From Candidatus Chloroheliaceae bacterium (GTDB lineage: Bacteria; Chloroflexota; Chloroflexia; Chloroheliales; Chloroheliaceae), in the NCBI GenBank assembly GCA_013390945.1, contig JACAUC010000019.1, positions 1 to 42,277 on the forward strand: a stretch of DNA of 42,277 nucleotides, read 5' to 3'. Below, piece by piece: positions 17,058 to 26,021 of the stretch. Each line of letters begins with the position of its first letter. The stretch's first letter is position 1. A program made the translations under genes and the position numbers. The notes beneath the pieces are model-generated. The model saw only the letters and a program-made list of their open reading frames with translations, ran no database searches and had not been told where the DNA came from.

Positions 17058-18163
17058 TCGGAGGAGCCAAGGGGCAGGTTAAAATGAACGGTCGTACCCT
17101 GTCCCAACTGGCTTTCAATCCAAATATCACCCTCCTGCGCCTCTACCAGCCTTCGTACAATGGTCAAGCCAATCCCACTGCCGCCACTATTGCCGCGCCT
17201 TGCCCTTGACCGATCTACCCGGTAAAAGCGGTCAAAGAGGTGAGGTAGGTGTTCCGAGGCAATTCCAATCCCGCTATCTTGCACCCTAAATTCCACCCGG
17301 TTGCCAACCTGCTTAGCCGAAAGTTTTACTTGGCCGCCAACCTCGGTATAATGTAGCGCATTTGCCAAAAGATTGATAAAGCTCTGTTCTAGTCGGTCAC
17401 GGTCAGCCTTAACCAAAGAGGCTAGTTCAGTTTCAGAGGTTATTTCCAAGCTTATGCCCTTAAACTCAAATTGCGAACGCACTCTGGCAGCTACCTCTTC
17501 TATTATCTCTAGGGGTGAAAGCTTTTCCAGTTTAAGCTTGAGCATTGGCGAGTCAAGTTCGGAGAGAGTGCCTAGCTCCTCCGCCAACCGATGAAGCCTT
17601 CGAGCCTCCCGTTGCACCCGCCCAAAAGTAGCGGGAGTAGGTTCCAGCACCCCGTCCAGCAATCCTTCCATATGCCCTTCAATGGCGGTAAGCGGTGTTC
17701 TTAGTTCATGGGCCAAATCCGCTACCATCTCCCGGCGCAATTTTTCGTTTTGTTCGAGGCTAGCCGCCATTTGGTTGAAGGCTGACGCAAGCTCGGCTAT
17801 CTCTTTAATCGTCGGAGCCTGCACTCGTTCGGCGTAATAACCGGAGGCAATCCGGTTTGCCGCTCGGATGATGCGGTTAAGGGGTTGGGCCAACCGTCCA
17901 CTGACAAAAAGAGAAATTGCTAAGGCCGCCAAAAGCGAAGCAAGAACCGCTATTAGCAACGAATTTTGGACACCACTATTGAAAGCGAGATTAAGGGCTT
18001 CAATTCCGGCTTCGCTGCTGCCCTTTTCCGCTAGAATGGTGCGAATATTTGCCCGAAAAAAAGTAGTAGCAATCAAACTGGCTGCACCAAAGAGGGTAAT
18101 TACTCCCACTAGAATTATAATCAAGTAGGAGGAAAAGAGCCGCCAACGTAAACTTGTGAGCAT
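17054..18163 (-). CDS. Membrane sensor histidine kinase
   Basis: A 369-residue HK. Two transmembrane helices (about 10-35 and 66-90) flank a very short external loop of about 30 residues. A HAMP linker (about 90-142) leads to the H-box with phospho-acceptor His152 (LAHELRTPLTA), then the N, G1 (DSGIGI), F and G2 (GGSGIGL) boxes of the ATPase domain. The small periplasmic loop suggests intramembrane or cytoplasmic sensing. It lies 8 bases downstream of its response-regulator gene and is surely co-transcribed with it. Confidence 0.93.
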   Translation of the reverse strand: MLTSLRWRLFSSYLIIILVGVITLFGAASLIATTFFRANIRTILAEKGSSEAGIEALNLAFNSGVQNSLLIAVLASLLAALAISLFVSGRLAQPLNRIIRAANRIASGYYAERVQAPTIKEIAELASAFNQMAASLEQNEKLRREMVADLAHELRTPLTAIEGHMEGLLDGVLEPTPATFGRVQREARRLHRLAEELGTLSELDSPMLKLKLEKLSPLEIIEEVAARVRSQFEFKGISLEITSETELASLVKADRDRLEQSFINLLANALHYTEVGGQVKLSAKQVGNRVEFRVQDSGIGIASEHLPHLFDRFYRVDRSRARRGNSGGSGIGLTIVRRLVEAQEGDIWIESQLGQGTTVHFNLPLGSSD

Positions 18164-18171
18164 ATTCTACC

Positions 18172-18933
18172 TCAAGCGTTGTCGGAAGATTTAGGAGGGT
18201 TAGCTTTAGTTCCGGTTGGCTCAAAGCGATAACCTACCCCCCAAACGGTCTTGATGGGTTGCTCCGCTCCAGCGGCTTCCAGCTTTTTGCGTAACTGACC
18301 AATGTGTACATCCACCACCCGCTCGTCCCCAAAGTAATCATAACCCCAAACTGTCTCCAACAATTTCTCACGGCTAAAGACCCGATTGGGCATATCGGCC
18401 ATAGTTAAAAGCAGGTCAAACTCGGTGCGGGTTAGATCAAGTGGTTGGAGACTGACCCAAACCTTACGCGCTTCAGGCTCGATTTGCAATAGCCCAAATT
18501 CCAAACGTTTTGGCGGAGGTGGTAGAGCGACGGTAGTAGTACTATCAAGATGTTGGCGACGCAGAGCCGCTTTAACCCTAGCCACTAGCTCACGAGGAGA
18601 GAAAGGCTTGGTTACATAGTCATCGGCCCCCATCGTCAGCCCAACCACCCGGTCAACCTCGTCGGTGCGGGCGGTAAGCATCAGGATATAGACTGGCGAT
18701 TCGGTTCGGAGAATACGGCAGAGTTCCAGCCCATCCATACCGGGCAACATCAAATCCAGTATAATTAAAGCTGGATGGAGTAAACGGGCCATCTCTAGCC
18801 CTTGTCTACCCTCAGTAGCTACTTCCACCTGAAAGCCTTCGCGCAGCAGGTAACTCTTAACCAAGCTCCAGATGCTCTCCTCGTCCTCAATAATCAGAAT
18901 TTTGGCACTGTTACTGACTCTGATCTCCGTCAT
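18172..18933 (-). CDS. OmpR/PhoB-family response regulator
   Basis: A 253-residue two-domain regulator. The receiver has an acidic pocket at IIEDEE (residues 14-19) and phospho-acceptor Asp60 (LILDLMLPGMDG), with a Lys in VTKPFSPREL. A winged-helix domain (about 145-240) ends in the family-typical VDVHIGQLRKKL and VWGVGYRF segments. It is the first gene of the two-gene system with the kinase below it. Targets are unknown; self-regulation is common in the family. Confidence 0.94.
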   Translation of the reverse strand: MTEIRVSNSAKILIIEDEESIWSLVKSYLLREGFQVEVATEGRQGLEMARLLHPALIILDLMLPGMDGLELCRILRTESPVYILMLTARTDEVDRVVGLTMGADDYVTKPFSPRELVARVKAALRRQHLDSTTTVALPPPPKRLEFGLLQIEPEARKVWVSLQPLDLTRTEFDLLLTMADMPNRVFSREKLLETVWGYDYFGDERVVDVHIGQLRKKLEAAGAEQPIKTVWGVGYRFEPTGTKANPPKSSDNA

Positions 18934-19067
18934 GTTTATCCTTTAATCCCAATACCTTATAAATCAGGGAGTCAACCCACTTTTTAAGAAAGGAACAGTG
19001 CTTCAGCTAAATTTTCAGGTAAGAAGCCGCAATTCAGCCACATTTTCAAGCAAGACACTCAATGGGG

Positions 19068-19364
19068 TTAAACTAGCTCTAAACGCAACTGTTTTCCAAC
19101 CACGGCTGCTGCCCTCATAAGGGTTTGCAGGGTAACAGAATCATTGTTAGGGTCAAGCAACCTGTCCAAGGCAACCCTACTAGTGTGCATTTGTTCTGCC
19201 ATTGCACTTTTAGTCAAACCTTTTTCTTTCATGGCATTCTCAAGCTGCCAAGCCAACACTTCTTTTACCGCTTGAGTATGGCAATCCTCATAAATACCTT
19301 CTTCTTTAAGGAAGTCATCGAGGGAGGAACCAATATGCCTATTAGCAGTGTTTTCAGTAATCAT
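19068..19364 (-). CDS. HigA-type antitoxin, XRE-family HTH
   Basis: A 98-residue protein. The C-terminal half is an XRE helix-turn-helix (about 45-95: MKEKGLTKSAMAEQMHTSRVALDRLLDP). The ATG at 19364 overlaps the toxin stop codon as ATGA, which decides the start over the ATG at 19379. Placement of the antitoxin after the toxin is the HigBA order. It should neutralise the upstream toxin by binding it and repress the operon. Confidence 0.85.
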   Translation of the reverse strand: MITENTANRHIGSSLDDFLKEEGIYEDCHTQAVKEVLAWQLENAMKEKGLTKSAMAEQMHTSRVALDRLLDPNNDSVTLQTLMRAAAVVGKQLRLELV

Positions 19365-19717
19365 AAACCCATTTCCCATTTCCGCTTTAGCGCAAGCTCT
19401 ATTTCCTGTCTTGGGGTTTGTTGTGTTTTCTTGATAGACCCATTTAGGGCGATCATCTGCGTACCAGAGAGACAGAAAATCACGCGAGCAATACCGTGCT
19501 TTATGTTGCTACGGCACTCCAACAAACCCTCACCGAGTGAGCGACAGACAGGCATCCCTATGGGGTAGCCCTCCTCAATTTTCAAGAGGTCTTTTCCTAC
19601 TGTTTTTCTATCTTCTATATCCAGAGACATAAGCCACTCTTTGACTGGCTCATTACCCGATGATGAGCGATAGAAAACCAACTGTACACGTTTTTCGGTT
19701 ATAGATAAGTGTACCAA
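19361..19717 (-). CDS. HigB/RelE-type toxin (phage Gp49-like family)
   Basis: A 118-residue basic protein with the RelE/HigB fold of the Gp49-like family: LVFYRSSSGNEPVKEWL near the N terminus, a central CRSLGEGLLECRSN strand pair and IARVIFCLSGTQMIALNGSIKK. Members cut mRNA on the ribosome. The frame opens with TTG at 19717, and no Shine-Dalgarno is visible; an internal TTG is the only other nearby choice, so translation may be weak or leaderless. Coupled to the antitoxin by an ATGA overlap. Confidence 0.82.
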   Translation of the reverse strand: MVHLSITEKRVQLVFYRSSSGNEPVKEWLMSLDIEDRKTVGKDLLKIEEGYPIGMPVCRSLGEGLLECRSNIKHGIARVIFCLSGTQMIALNGSIKKTQQTPRQEIELALKRKWEMGL

Positions 19718-19856
19718 AATTGAAACAGTAGCGCAAGAGTTTTACTCTTTTCTCGTTGCCATTACCAGGGATTTCTAATCCCGATTGGAGGCTTTTTTAA
19801 AAGGTATTGGGCTTGAACCTTGCCTTATTGAGGAATCAATACCCCTTTCGATTGAC

Positions 19857-20783
19857 TTAACTTACCAGAGCCTCAAGGTATTTTTCAGCATCGAGGGCTG
19901 CCGCACAGCCACTACCGGCGGCGGTGATGGCTTGGCGGTAACGGAAGTCATTGACATCGCCCGCTACAAAGACCCCTCGCACACTAGTGCCACTATTTTC
20001 CTGACGGGTGATATAACCGTTCTCGGTCATCTCCAAGTGGCCCTTAAATATAGTGGTGTTGGGCCGATGACCGATAGCCACAAAGACTCCAGCTAAGGCT
20101 AAATCGGTCAATTCGCCCGTCTCAGCGTGGCGTAGCCGTATCCCTTCCACATGGTTCTCACCCAAAATTTCTTCGACGGCGTGGTTTAAAATAATAGTGA
20201 TCTTGGGATTGGCAAAGGCATTATCTTGCATAATTTTGCTACCCCTGAACTTGTCGCGGCGGTGAATCAAGTTAACTTTGGTGGCAAATTTGGTCAAGAA
20301 GAGTGCCTCTTCCAAAGCACTATCACCACCGCCAATAACCGCAATCTCTTTACCCCGAAAGAAGAAACCGTCACAAGTGGCACAACTCGAAACACCACGC
20401 CCTCTAAGGCGTTCCTCGCTGGGTAGTTCCAGCCACATTGCACTGGCTCCAGTTGCCACAATTACGGCATCTCCCTCGTACACCCCCTCGTCAGTAAAGA
20501 CTTTATGTAGCGGGCCAGTGAAATCTACCCCCACCGCATCCGCCTCTACAAACTTTGTGCCAAAGCGTTCGGCCTGACGGCGCATATTACCCATTAACTC
20601 CGGCCCTAGAATACCTTCGGGAAAACCTGGAAAGTTTTCTACTTCGCTGGTCAGCATCAACTGACCTCCCGGCTGGTAGCCTGCAATGCAGGTTGGATTT
20701 AAATTGGCGCGACTGGTATAGATAGCCGCAGTTAGGGCCGCTGGGCCACTACCGATAATAACCACCTTTTTGTTTTCGCTCAT
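19857..20783 (-). CDS. trxB: Thioredoxin reductase
   Basis: A 308-residue flavoenzyme that uses NADPH to reduce thioredoxin. FAD-binding IIGSGPAALTAA is at residues 9-20. The redox-active CATC (Cys134 and Cys137) sits inside the NADPH domain, followed by IGGGDSALEEA. The C-terminal FAD motif is GVFVAGDVND. The start is the ATG before SENKKV, with GAGG at a good distance; the longer frame to 20834 adds 17 unrelated residues. It is 98 bases downstream of the nucleotidyltransferase gene and may share its transcript. Confidence 0.95.
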   Translation of the reverse strand: MSENKKVVIIGSGPAALTAAIYTSRANLNPTCIAGYQPGGQLMLTSEVENFPGFPEGILGPELMGNMRRQAERFGTKFVEADAVGVDFTGPLHKVFTDEGVYEGDAVIVATGASAMWLELPSEERLRGRGVSSCATCDGFFFRGKEIAVIGGGDSALEEALFLTKFATKVNLIHRRDKFRGSKIMQDNAFANPKITIILNHAVEEILGENHVEGIRLRHAETGELTDLALAGVFVAIGHRPNTTIFKGHLEMTENGYITRQENSGTSVRGVFVAGDVNDFRYRQAITAAGSGCAAALDAEKYLEALVS

Positions 20784-20881
20784 TTTAATAACCTCATTTT
20801 TTAATAATAGTACAACCAGAGGGTAGCTCACCACCTACCCTCGCAAGTTGCCCTCAGATAATCAATAATACTTCTTAGTTA

Positions 20882-21865
20882 CTAATCATTCAAAACTACT
20901 TCACTATTGTCACCAACATTTAGGTGCTGAAAGGAGCCTTTGATGGTAGCATTACTTCCGATTACCGATTCGGAGAGGTTCGCATGGGCAAGATGAGCCT
21001 TCTCATGGATAATCGAATCGCGCACAATCGAATCGGTAATCGTGGTACCCTCGGCAATACTAACATTTGGCCCGATAATGGAGCGGCTTAGGCTCACATT
21101 TGGGCCAATGAAGACCGGAGGCACCACAATCGAATCGGGGAACTGTGGGTGATTATTGGTTTTGGCAAGCAGATAGCGGTTGGTTTGCAAGAGTGCGTCA
21201 ATTTTCCCGCAATCTTCCCAAACCTCCACGGCGGAGGCATTAAGCTTCGCGCCGCCCTCCAGCATAAGCTGAATTGCGTCTGCCAAATAAAATTCACCGC
21301 CTGTCTTTTTTCCTTCCTCAATCAATTGATCTATCGAGCGGATAAGCCAAGGGCCATCCTTGAAATAGTAGACCCCAATGATAGCAAGGTTGGAGACATA
21401 GGTTTTTGGTTTTTCAACCAGCCGGGTAATATAGCCCTCCGGGTTTAATTCTACTACTCCGAAACGGGCGGGATCTTCTACCTCGCGCACATAGAGTACG
21501 CCATCACTTGAGAGCGTCTCCAGTTGCTTATAGTCCGTTTCTGAAATAGTGTCACCAAAAATAATCAAGACCTCGCCATCAATAAAGTCCTTTGCCATCT
21601 GAATGGCGTGGGCTTGCCCTAGCATCTCTTTCTGCTCAAGGTAACGGGCCGAGAATTGGGGATAGACCTTCTTAACATAAGCTTCAATCTGGTGGCCCAA
21701 GTAGCCAGTAATAAAGATAATTTCCTCAATATTGGCTTCGCTAAGTTGGTCAAGGATGTGGCCCAAGACTGGTTTACCGGCAACATTAACCAGTGCTTTT
21801 GGCTTACTATAAGTATGAGGTCGCAGACGTGTACCCATTCCGGCCAGAGGGATAATAATCTTCAT
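20882..21865 (-). CDS. Sugar-1-phosphate nucleotidyltransferase (glucose-1-phosphate thymidylyltransferase-like)
   Basis: A 327-residue protein. The NTP-transferase domain (1 to about 235) has the nucleotide-binding loop AGMGTRLRPHT and the Lys-containing SKPKALVNVAGKPVL. The C-terminal region (245-327) carries hexapeptide-like repeats (FIGPNVSLSRSIIGPNVSI) of a left-handed beta helix. Such enzymes join a sugar phosphate to dTTP or UTP for cell-surface glycans. The exact sugar cannot be read from sequence. It lies 23 bases after glpK on the same strand. Confidence 0.85.
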   Translation of the reverse strand: MKIIIPLAGMGTRLRPHTYSKPKALVNVAGKPVLGHILDQLSEANIEEIIFITGYLGHQIEAYVKKVYPQFSARYLEQKEMLGQAHAIQMAKDFIDGEVLIIFGDTISETDYKQLETLSSDGVLYVREVEDPARFGVVELNPEGYITRLVEKPKTYVSNLAIIGVYYFKDGPWLIRSIDQLIEEGKKTGGEFYLADAIQLMLEGGAKLNASAVEVWEDCGKIDALLQTNRYLLAKTNNHPQFPDSIVVPPVFIGPNVSLSRSIIGPNVSIAEGTTITDSIVRDSIIHEKAHLAHANLSESVIGSNATIKGSFQHLNVGDNSEVVLND

Positions 21866-21888
21866 ACACTCCCTTTCTTCGGTTGTTA

Positions 21889-23427
21889 TTATAGAATGTT
21901 GGTTGTAGATGGTTCGTCAGTCGGTTCCTCCCAATCCAGTGTACGGGAGACCGCTTTTTTCCAGTGCAAATACTGTTTTTCCCGCACTTCTTCCGAAATG
22001 CTAGGTGAAAAGACTCGATCAGCTTGCCAAAGTGTAGCAATTTCTTCTTGAGAACTCCAATAGTTAACGGCTAATCCCGCAAGATAAGCTGCTCCCAGAG
22101 CAGTTGTTTCCCAAACACGTGGTCGGACAACATTGATTCCCACAATATCGGCTTGGAATTGCATCAAGAAGTTATTGGCGACAGCCCCGCCGTCCACCTT
22201 GAGGTCTTCAAATAAGAGGCCACTGTCCTCTTTCATTGCTTCCATCACATCGCGCACCTGATAAGCAATACTCTCCAATGCCGCCCGAATCAAATGGTTT
22301 CGATTGCTGCCCCGGGTTAGTCCAAAGATGGCTCCACGGGCGGAAGGATCCCAATAAGGTGCGCCTAATCCCACAAAAGCTGGTACGATATAGACTCCAC
22401 CGTTATCTGGTACGGTCATCGCCAACGCTTCAGTTTCGGAAGCATCTTTAATCAACTTTAGTTCATCGCGGAGCCATTGGATAGCGGCTCCCGCAATAAA
22501 AGTGCTACCCTCCAGAGCGTACTCTACGGTATTATTATAGCCCCAAGCAATGGTGGTGAGTAGCCCATTTTGTGATTCGACAGGCTCACTTCCGGTATTG
22601 AGCAAGAGGAAAGCCCCTGTGCCAAAAGTAGCTTTAAGCGTACCCTTCCCGAAACAAGCCTGTCCAAAGAGGGCGGCTTGCTGATCGCCTGCTACTCCGG
22701 TAATAGGAATAGGGGGGCTACCGGGAGCCAACTTTCCGGCGGGAACTTCTCCAAACCGGAACGAACTAGGTCTTACATTGGGTAGTAGCGTTAAGGGAAT
22801 ATTGAAGAAGTTGAGAATATCTTCATCCCATTTATGTTCGTGGATATTGTAAAGCAAGGTACGGCTGGCATTACTCATATCGGTAAAATGCAAGCTGCCA
22901 TTACTTAGGTTCCAGATTAGCCAAGAATCAATAGTACCAAAGAGAACCTCGCCCCGATGGGCTCGTTCGCGCAAGCCCTCCACATTTTCGAGTAACCAAG
23001 CAATTTTTGTACCGCTAAAATAGGGATCCAGCACTAAGCCCGTTTTGGCCCTTATTTCGCCTTCTAATCCCTCGGCGCGAAGCTGCTCGCACATTTCGCT
23101 AGTACGGCGACATTGCCAGACAATCGCGTTATAAACGGGTTCCCCAGTTTCCCGATCCCAAATTACCACCGTTTCGCGCTGGTTGGTAATGCCAATTGCC
23201 TCAATTTGACTATACTCTATACCGGCTTGGGTGACGGCCTCCGCGATAGTAGCTTGTACTCCATTCCAGATTTCGGTTGGGTTATGTTCTACCCAGCCGG
23301 GACGGGGATAAATCTGGTGTATAGGGGCATAACCACGCCCCAACACATTAGTCTCTCGGTCGAAAATCATCGTAGTAGTACCAGTGGTACCCTGATCTAT
23401 TGACAATATATAAGTGTCGTCAGACAT
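21889..23427 (-). CDS. glpK: Glycerol kinase
   Basis: A 512-residue FGGY-family kinase that makes sn-glycerol-3-phosphate with ATP. Typical features: [15 protein letters not shown] near the N terminus, the GWVEHNP motif (about residue 45), [13 protein letters not shown] (about residue 245), and the adenosine motif [19 protein letters not shown] near 405. The length matches the family. No glpF or glpD lies nearby. An extended -10 promoter is visible about 105 bases upstream. Confidence 0.95.
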   Translation of the reverse strand: MSDDTYILSIDQGTTGTTTMIFDRETNVLGRGYAPIHQIYPRPGWVEHNPTEIWNGVQATIAEAVTQAGIEYSQIEAIGITNQRETVVIWDRETGEPVYNAIVWQCRRTSEMCEQLRAEGLEGEIRAKTGLVLDPYFSGTKIAWLLENVEGLRERAHRGEVLFGTIDSWLIWNLSNGSLHFTDMSNASRTLLYNIHEHKWDEDILNFFNIPLTLLPNVRPSSFRFGEVPAGKLAPGSPPIPITGVAGDQQAALFGQACFGKGTLKATFGTGAFLLLNTGSEPVESQNGLLTTIAWGYNNTVEYALEGSTFIAGAAIQWLRDELKLIKDASETEALAMTVPDNGGVYIVPAFVGLGAPYWDPSARGAIFGLTRGSNRNHLIRAALESIAYQVRDVMEAMKEDSGLLFEDLKVDGGAVANNFLMQFQADIVGINVVRPRVWETTALGAAYLAGLAVNYWSSQEEIATLWQADRVFSPSISEEVREKQYLHWKKAVSRTLDWEEPTDEPSTTNIL

Positions 23428-23532
23428 CTTAAGAATCCTCCTGGTTGCCCACTACCGCTTGGATAGTTAAACTGATTCCTTTTCTTGATGGTACTGCTTT
23501 TAGCTCTACTCACTTCAGGACAACTTGTGCCA

Positions 23533-23541
23533 ATTATATCA
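23533..23541 (-). promoter_or_regulatory. Extended -10 promoter for glpK
   Basis: The minus strand reads TGATATAAT, a TGn extension joined to a consensus -10 box. No good -35 box is present, as often with extended -10 promoters. The leader to the ATG at 23427 would be about 100 nt. Confidence 0.5.
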
Positions 23542-23555
23542 TATCTTGTCCATTT

Positions 23556-23632
23556 ACCTCATTCATAAAATAGACATTAGCTAAAAATCAGTGCCTAGTG
23601 GTGTTGACTACAGCATGGAAACAGGATGTGCT
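23556..23632. repeat. 77-bp dispersed direct repeat, copy A
   Basis: An ungapped hand alignment with 25875-25951 gives 61 of 77 matching positions. Shared blocks include ACCTCATTC, TAAAATAGA, GTGTT and CTACAGCAT. Copies A and B are in the same orientation and flank the acyltransferase gene. Confidence 0.75.
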
Positions 23633-23639
23633 ATTTATC

Positions 23640-23729
23640 GTATTGAATATTATCATGTAGGGGTTTATTGCATAAACCCACCTCATTTTGGGCGTATGCA
23701 ATACGCCCCTACGCCGTCTTTTTGAGGGG
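23640..23729. mobile_element. Palindromic element with flanking 12-bp direct repeat
   Basis: The core runs from GTAGGGGTTTATTGCATAA to GGGCGTATGCAATACGCCCC, ending in CTAC. GTGCTATTTATC occurs immediately on both sides (23628-23639 and 23730-23741). The outer end begins GTAT, but the GTATCATCTC terminus of the other copies is missing; the right end TTTTTGAGGGGG resembles the copy ending at 2926. The right-hand repeat contains the acyltransferase stop codon. Confidence 0.65.
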
Positions 23730-23732
23730 GTG

Positions 23733-25658
23733 CTATTTATCTGCAATTCTGATAGTTTGTGAAGGGCTGCGGTTGCCTCTCAGCCATAGCCGCATGGGAG
23801 TTTCATACCAAGTATAGGTTATGATAGAAAGCACGGTGGTAATAATTAAAATCGCCGCAAGAATTACATAATCACTCAAAAGATACTTGCTGATGGTATC
23901 TCTAAATAGAAATTCTAGGATGGTGAAATGTAATAAATATAAACTAAAACTGGCATCGCCCAATAGCCTCATTGCTGGACTGCCTAATGCCCGACTTACT
24001 TTAGTAGGGAAACGAGCTAACCAATAGATGAAAAGACAAAAGGCGGGACTAAAAATATAGATTCGTTGAAGACCCTTAGCATCTTGGCACATAATGTTCA
24101 GGATAAAGATTAGCAATAGTGCCACTAAAAGCGAAGTGGCGATTAATTTAGGACGGGTAATAGGTCGCTTATGCCACATCAGAAAAAGTCGCCCGGCCAG
24201 CACCCCCAGCACAAATTCGCCTAGGCGACCAGTCCCTGACCAATAAAGAAGTTTTAGCAAAACATCTTCACCAAATCCGCTAACAAAGGTCTCTGCCCAC
24301 ATTTGTAACAACCAGATAACCGCCCCAACTGATAGCACTTGCCAAGGACGACGCAAATAGCGCACTCCCCCAATAAGTATCAAAGGAAAAACCAAATAGA
24401 AGAAAAATTCGGTGCTAATACTCCAACTAGGCTTATTAAAAATATTGATGACATCTGGATCAAGAGTATAGCTTTGCAAAGCCAGAGCGTGTAGCAAAAA
24501 AACACCAAAGCTTGGATTGGATTTAGGGGTGATAAGACAAAGGTTGAGCAGCAGGGCTAACAAATACATCGGGTAAATTCGGGCAAAACGGGCAAACCAG
24601 AATGGCCCGATTTTGCGTGTAAAGCTCTTTTGTAGCGGTTCAAAGTAGTTGTAGCACATTACAAAGCCGCTTAAAATGAAAAAAAGGCTAACTCCAGCAT
24701 AGCCATGGCGAACAAGCGCATAAAGCTGATCGGGAAGATTAGGATCAATGGGCAGGTGAAGAAAGAGTACCATCAACGCAGCAATGTAACGCACTCCCGT
24801 CAAAGCATGTAAATGGTTGGGCCGGGCGACTTCTACCTCATCACCTTTACGCCAGTTCAAAAAGAAGCGACTCAGTGCCAGCAAGCCTAGAATAGTATAT
24901 TCCAGAATTAGAAAACCCTCGACCGTAAGTAGCACCCTTTCTAGTAAACGGCTGAAAGTAAGGGGATTATCGGTCAAATATTTAGCCAAGTACAAGCCAC
25001 TACCCAGAGGTAGTAGTAAGCCGAGGAGTTGCCCAGTCGTTTGCCGGGCTACCCCCCACACCATTAGATAGAGCAGGCCCATAAGCAATAGTACACTACC
25101 AACTACATTACGCGGAGGTAAAATACCAGTACGTGGCAAGCCTTCCATCTCTAGTCGGTTTACCAGCAGTCCTAGTTCGCCGCGTGGGTCTTTGGGCGGT
25201 TGGAAAGCAGGTACGTTAAACTGAAACTTGAGGGTGTTGTTTTTAATGGCACTGGCCGGAATAGTAAAGGTTATGGGCTGTGGCACTTCGCCCTCCGGGA
25301 GAGTAAAGTTTACCGTAAAATCGTCGCCAACTTTCAAAGTGGCGTTGTTGTGGGTCTCTAAGAGGTGCAAAGTCCAGAGCCGCACGGTATAATCGCGCCG
25401 GGCTAGGGCAGGCACGGTCACGCTAAATTGAGGCTTAGTCCAAGAATAACCAAAGTTGGCATTGTGTTCTGGCAGAAAAACACCTTCCAGATAAGGTTGA
25501 ATCGAGGCAATATAATTCTTATCCGGCTCATCAAATTTAACTGCTAAGTAATAAGTTTGATAAACTAAGGTAAAAAGCAACCCAACTAACCCTGCTATTC
25601 CAACCAATCCAACCAGCCCTGCTATCTCCGGCCTTTTAATTATTTTAACTAATTGCAT
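23733..25658 (-). CDS. Membrane acyltransferase (acyltransferase family 3, OafA-like) with N-terminal extracellular domain
   Basis: A 641-residue protein. A signal-anchor helix (about 10-38, with a GLVGLVGIAGLVG run) is followed by an external beta-rich domain (about 40-180). Three membrane helices come next (185-265), then the acyltransferase-3 domain (280-625) with about ten helices. LTGVRYIAALMVLFLHLP contains the family's conserved His (His301). Such enzymes transfer acyl groups across the membrane onto cell-surface sugars. The N-terminal sandwich domain is not part of the minimal OafA core and may bind the glycan acceptor (inference). The gene is flanked by a 77-bp direct repeat, and its stop codon lies at a mobile-element junction. 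Confidence 0.85.
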   Translation of the reverse strand: MQLVKIIKRPEIAGLVGLVGIAGLVGLLFTLVYQTYYLAVKFDEPDKNYIASIQPYLEGVFLPEHNANFGYSWTKPQFSVTVPALARRDYTVRLWTLHLLETHNNATLKVGDDFTVNFTLPEGEVPQPITFTIPASAIKNNTLKFQFNVPAFQPPKDPRGELGLLVNRLEMEGLPRTGILPPRNVVGSVLLLMGLLYLMVWGVARQTTGQLLGLLLPLGSGLYLAKYLTDNPLTFSRLLERVLLTVEGFLILEYTILGLLALSRFFLNWRKGDEVEVARPNHLHALTGVRYIAALMVLFLHLPIDPNLPDQLYALVRHGYAGVSLFFILSGFVMCYNYFEPLQKSFTRKIGPFWFARFARIYPMYLLALLLNLCLITPKSNPSFGVFLLHALALQSYTLDPDVINIFNKPSWSISTEFFFYLVFPLILIGGVRYLRRPWQVLSVGAVIWLLQMWAETFVSGFGEDVLLKLLYWSGTGRLGEFVLGVLAGRLFLMWHKRPITRPKLIATSLLVALLLIFILNIMCQDAKGLQRIYIFSPAFCLFIYWLARFPTKVSRALGSPAMRLLGDASFSLYLLHFTILEFLFRDTISKYLLSDYVILAAILIITTVLSIITYTWYETPMRLWLRGNRSPSQTIRIADK

Positions 25659-26021
25659 AATGATTTATATAAACTCTCCATTTTTAAGGATCGGCTGAAG
25701 AGGGCCAGTAATAACAAATAGAACAAATAAAATAGAAGCAGTAAAGCATTTATTATTGCGGTATTCTACCACAAAATCAAGGTGGTTGCTTTCGAGTTGG
25801 TCCTACCCAAATTTTCAAAATTCCTTCCAAATGCTCAATGAAGAGAAAGTAGCACCACCTTAACTTGCCAATGTACCTCATTCCTAAAATAGAGATCAAC
25901 TAAAGTGCGGTGCTTAGTTGTGTTAGCTACAGCATAGAAAGAGTAGGTGCTTTAGAATTACCAAAGTAGGTCTGCCAGATTCTTTAATTATTGGTAAGTA
26001 AACAAGGAGAGGCTAAACTCA
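25659..26021. other. Intergenic region upstream of the polyprenol kinase fusion
   Basis: This A/T-rich 363-bp gap between divergent genes contains repeat copy B (25875-25951) and, just before the ATG at 26022, the ribosome-binding site AAGGAGAGG. I see no clear promoter pair, RNA gene or extra ORF. Confidence 0.5.
25875..25951. repeat. 77-bp dispersed direct repeat, copy B
   Basis: Same orientation and length as 23556-23632, about 79% identical by hand. AGCACC a few bases upstream (25851-25856) and GGTGCT at the right edge (25946-25951) are inverted, a possible terminal repeat that is not shared by copy A. Confidence 0.7.

Noticed and set aside
19002..19055. Imperfect 23-bp tandem duplication (TTCAGC...AAGA, period 31) below the response-regulator gene
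   Set aside because: About 19 of 23 positions match, but the copies are short and A/T-rich, and I could not tie them to any function.
19740..19800. Terminator hairpin GGGATT-TCT-AATCCC after trxB
   Set aside because: The stem is only 6 bp, and on the minus strand it lacks a T tract at the proper side. It may be a fragment of another repeat.
25851..25951. Terminal inverted repeat AGCACC/GGTGCT making copy B a complete mobile element
   Set aside because: Only six bases match, and copy A lacks the left end, so a chance match is likely.
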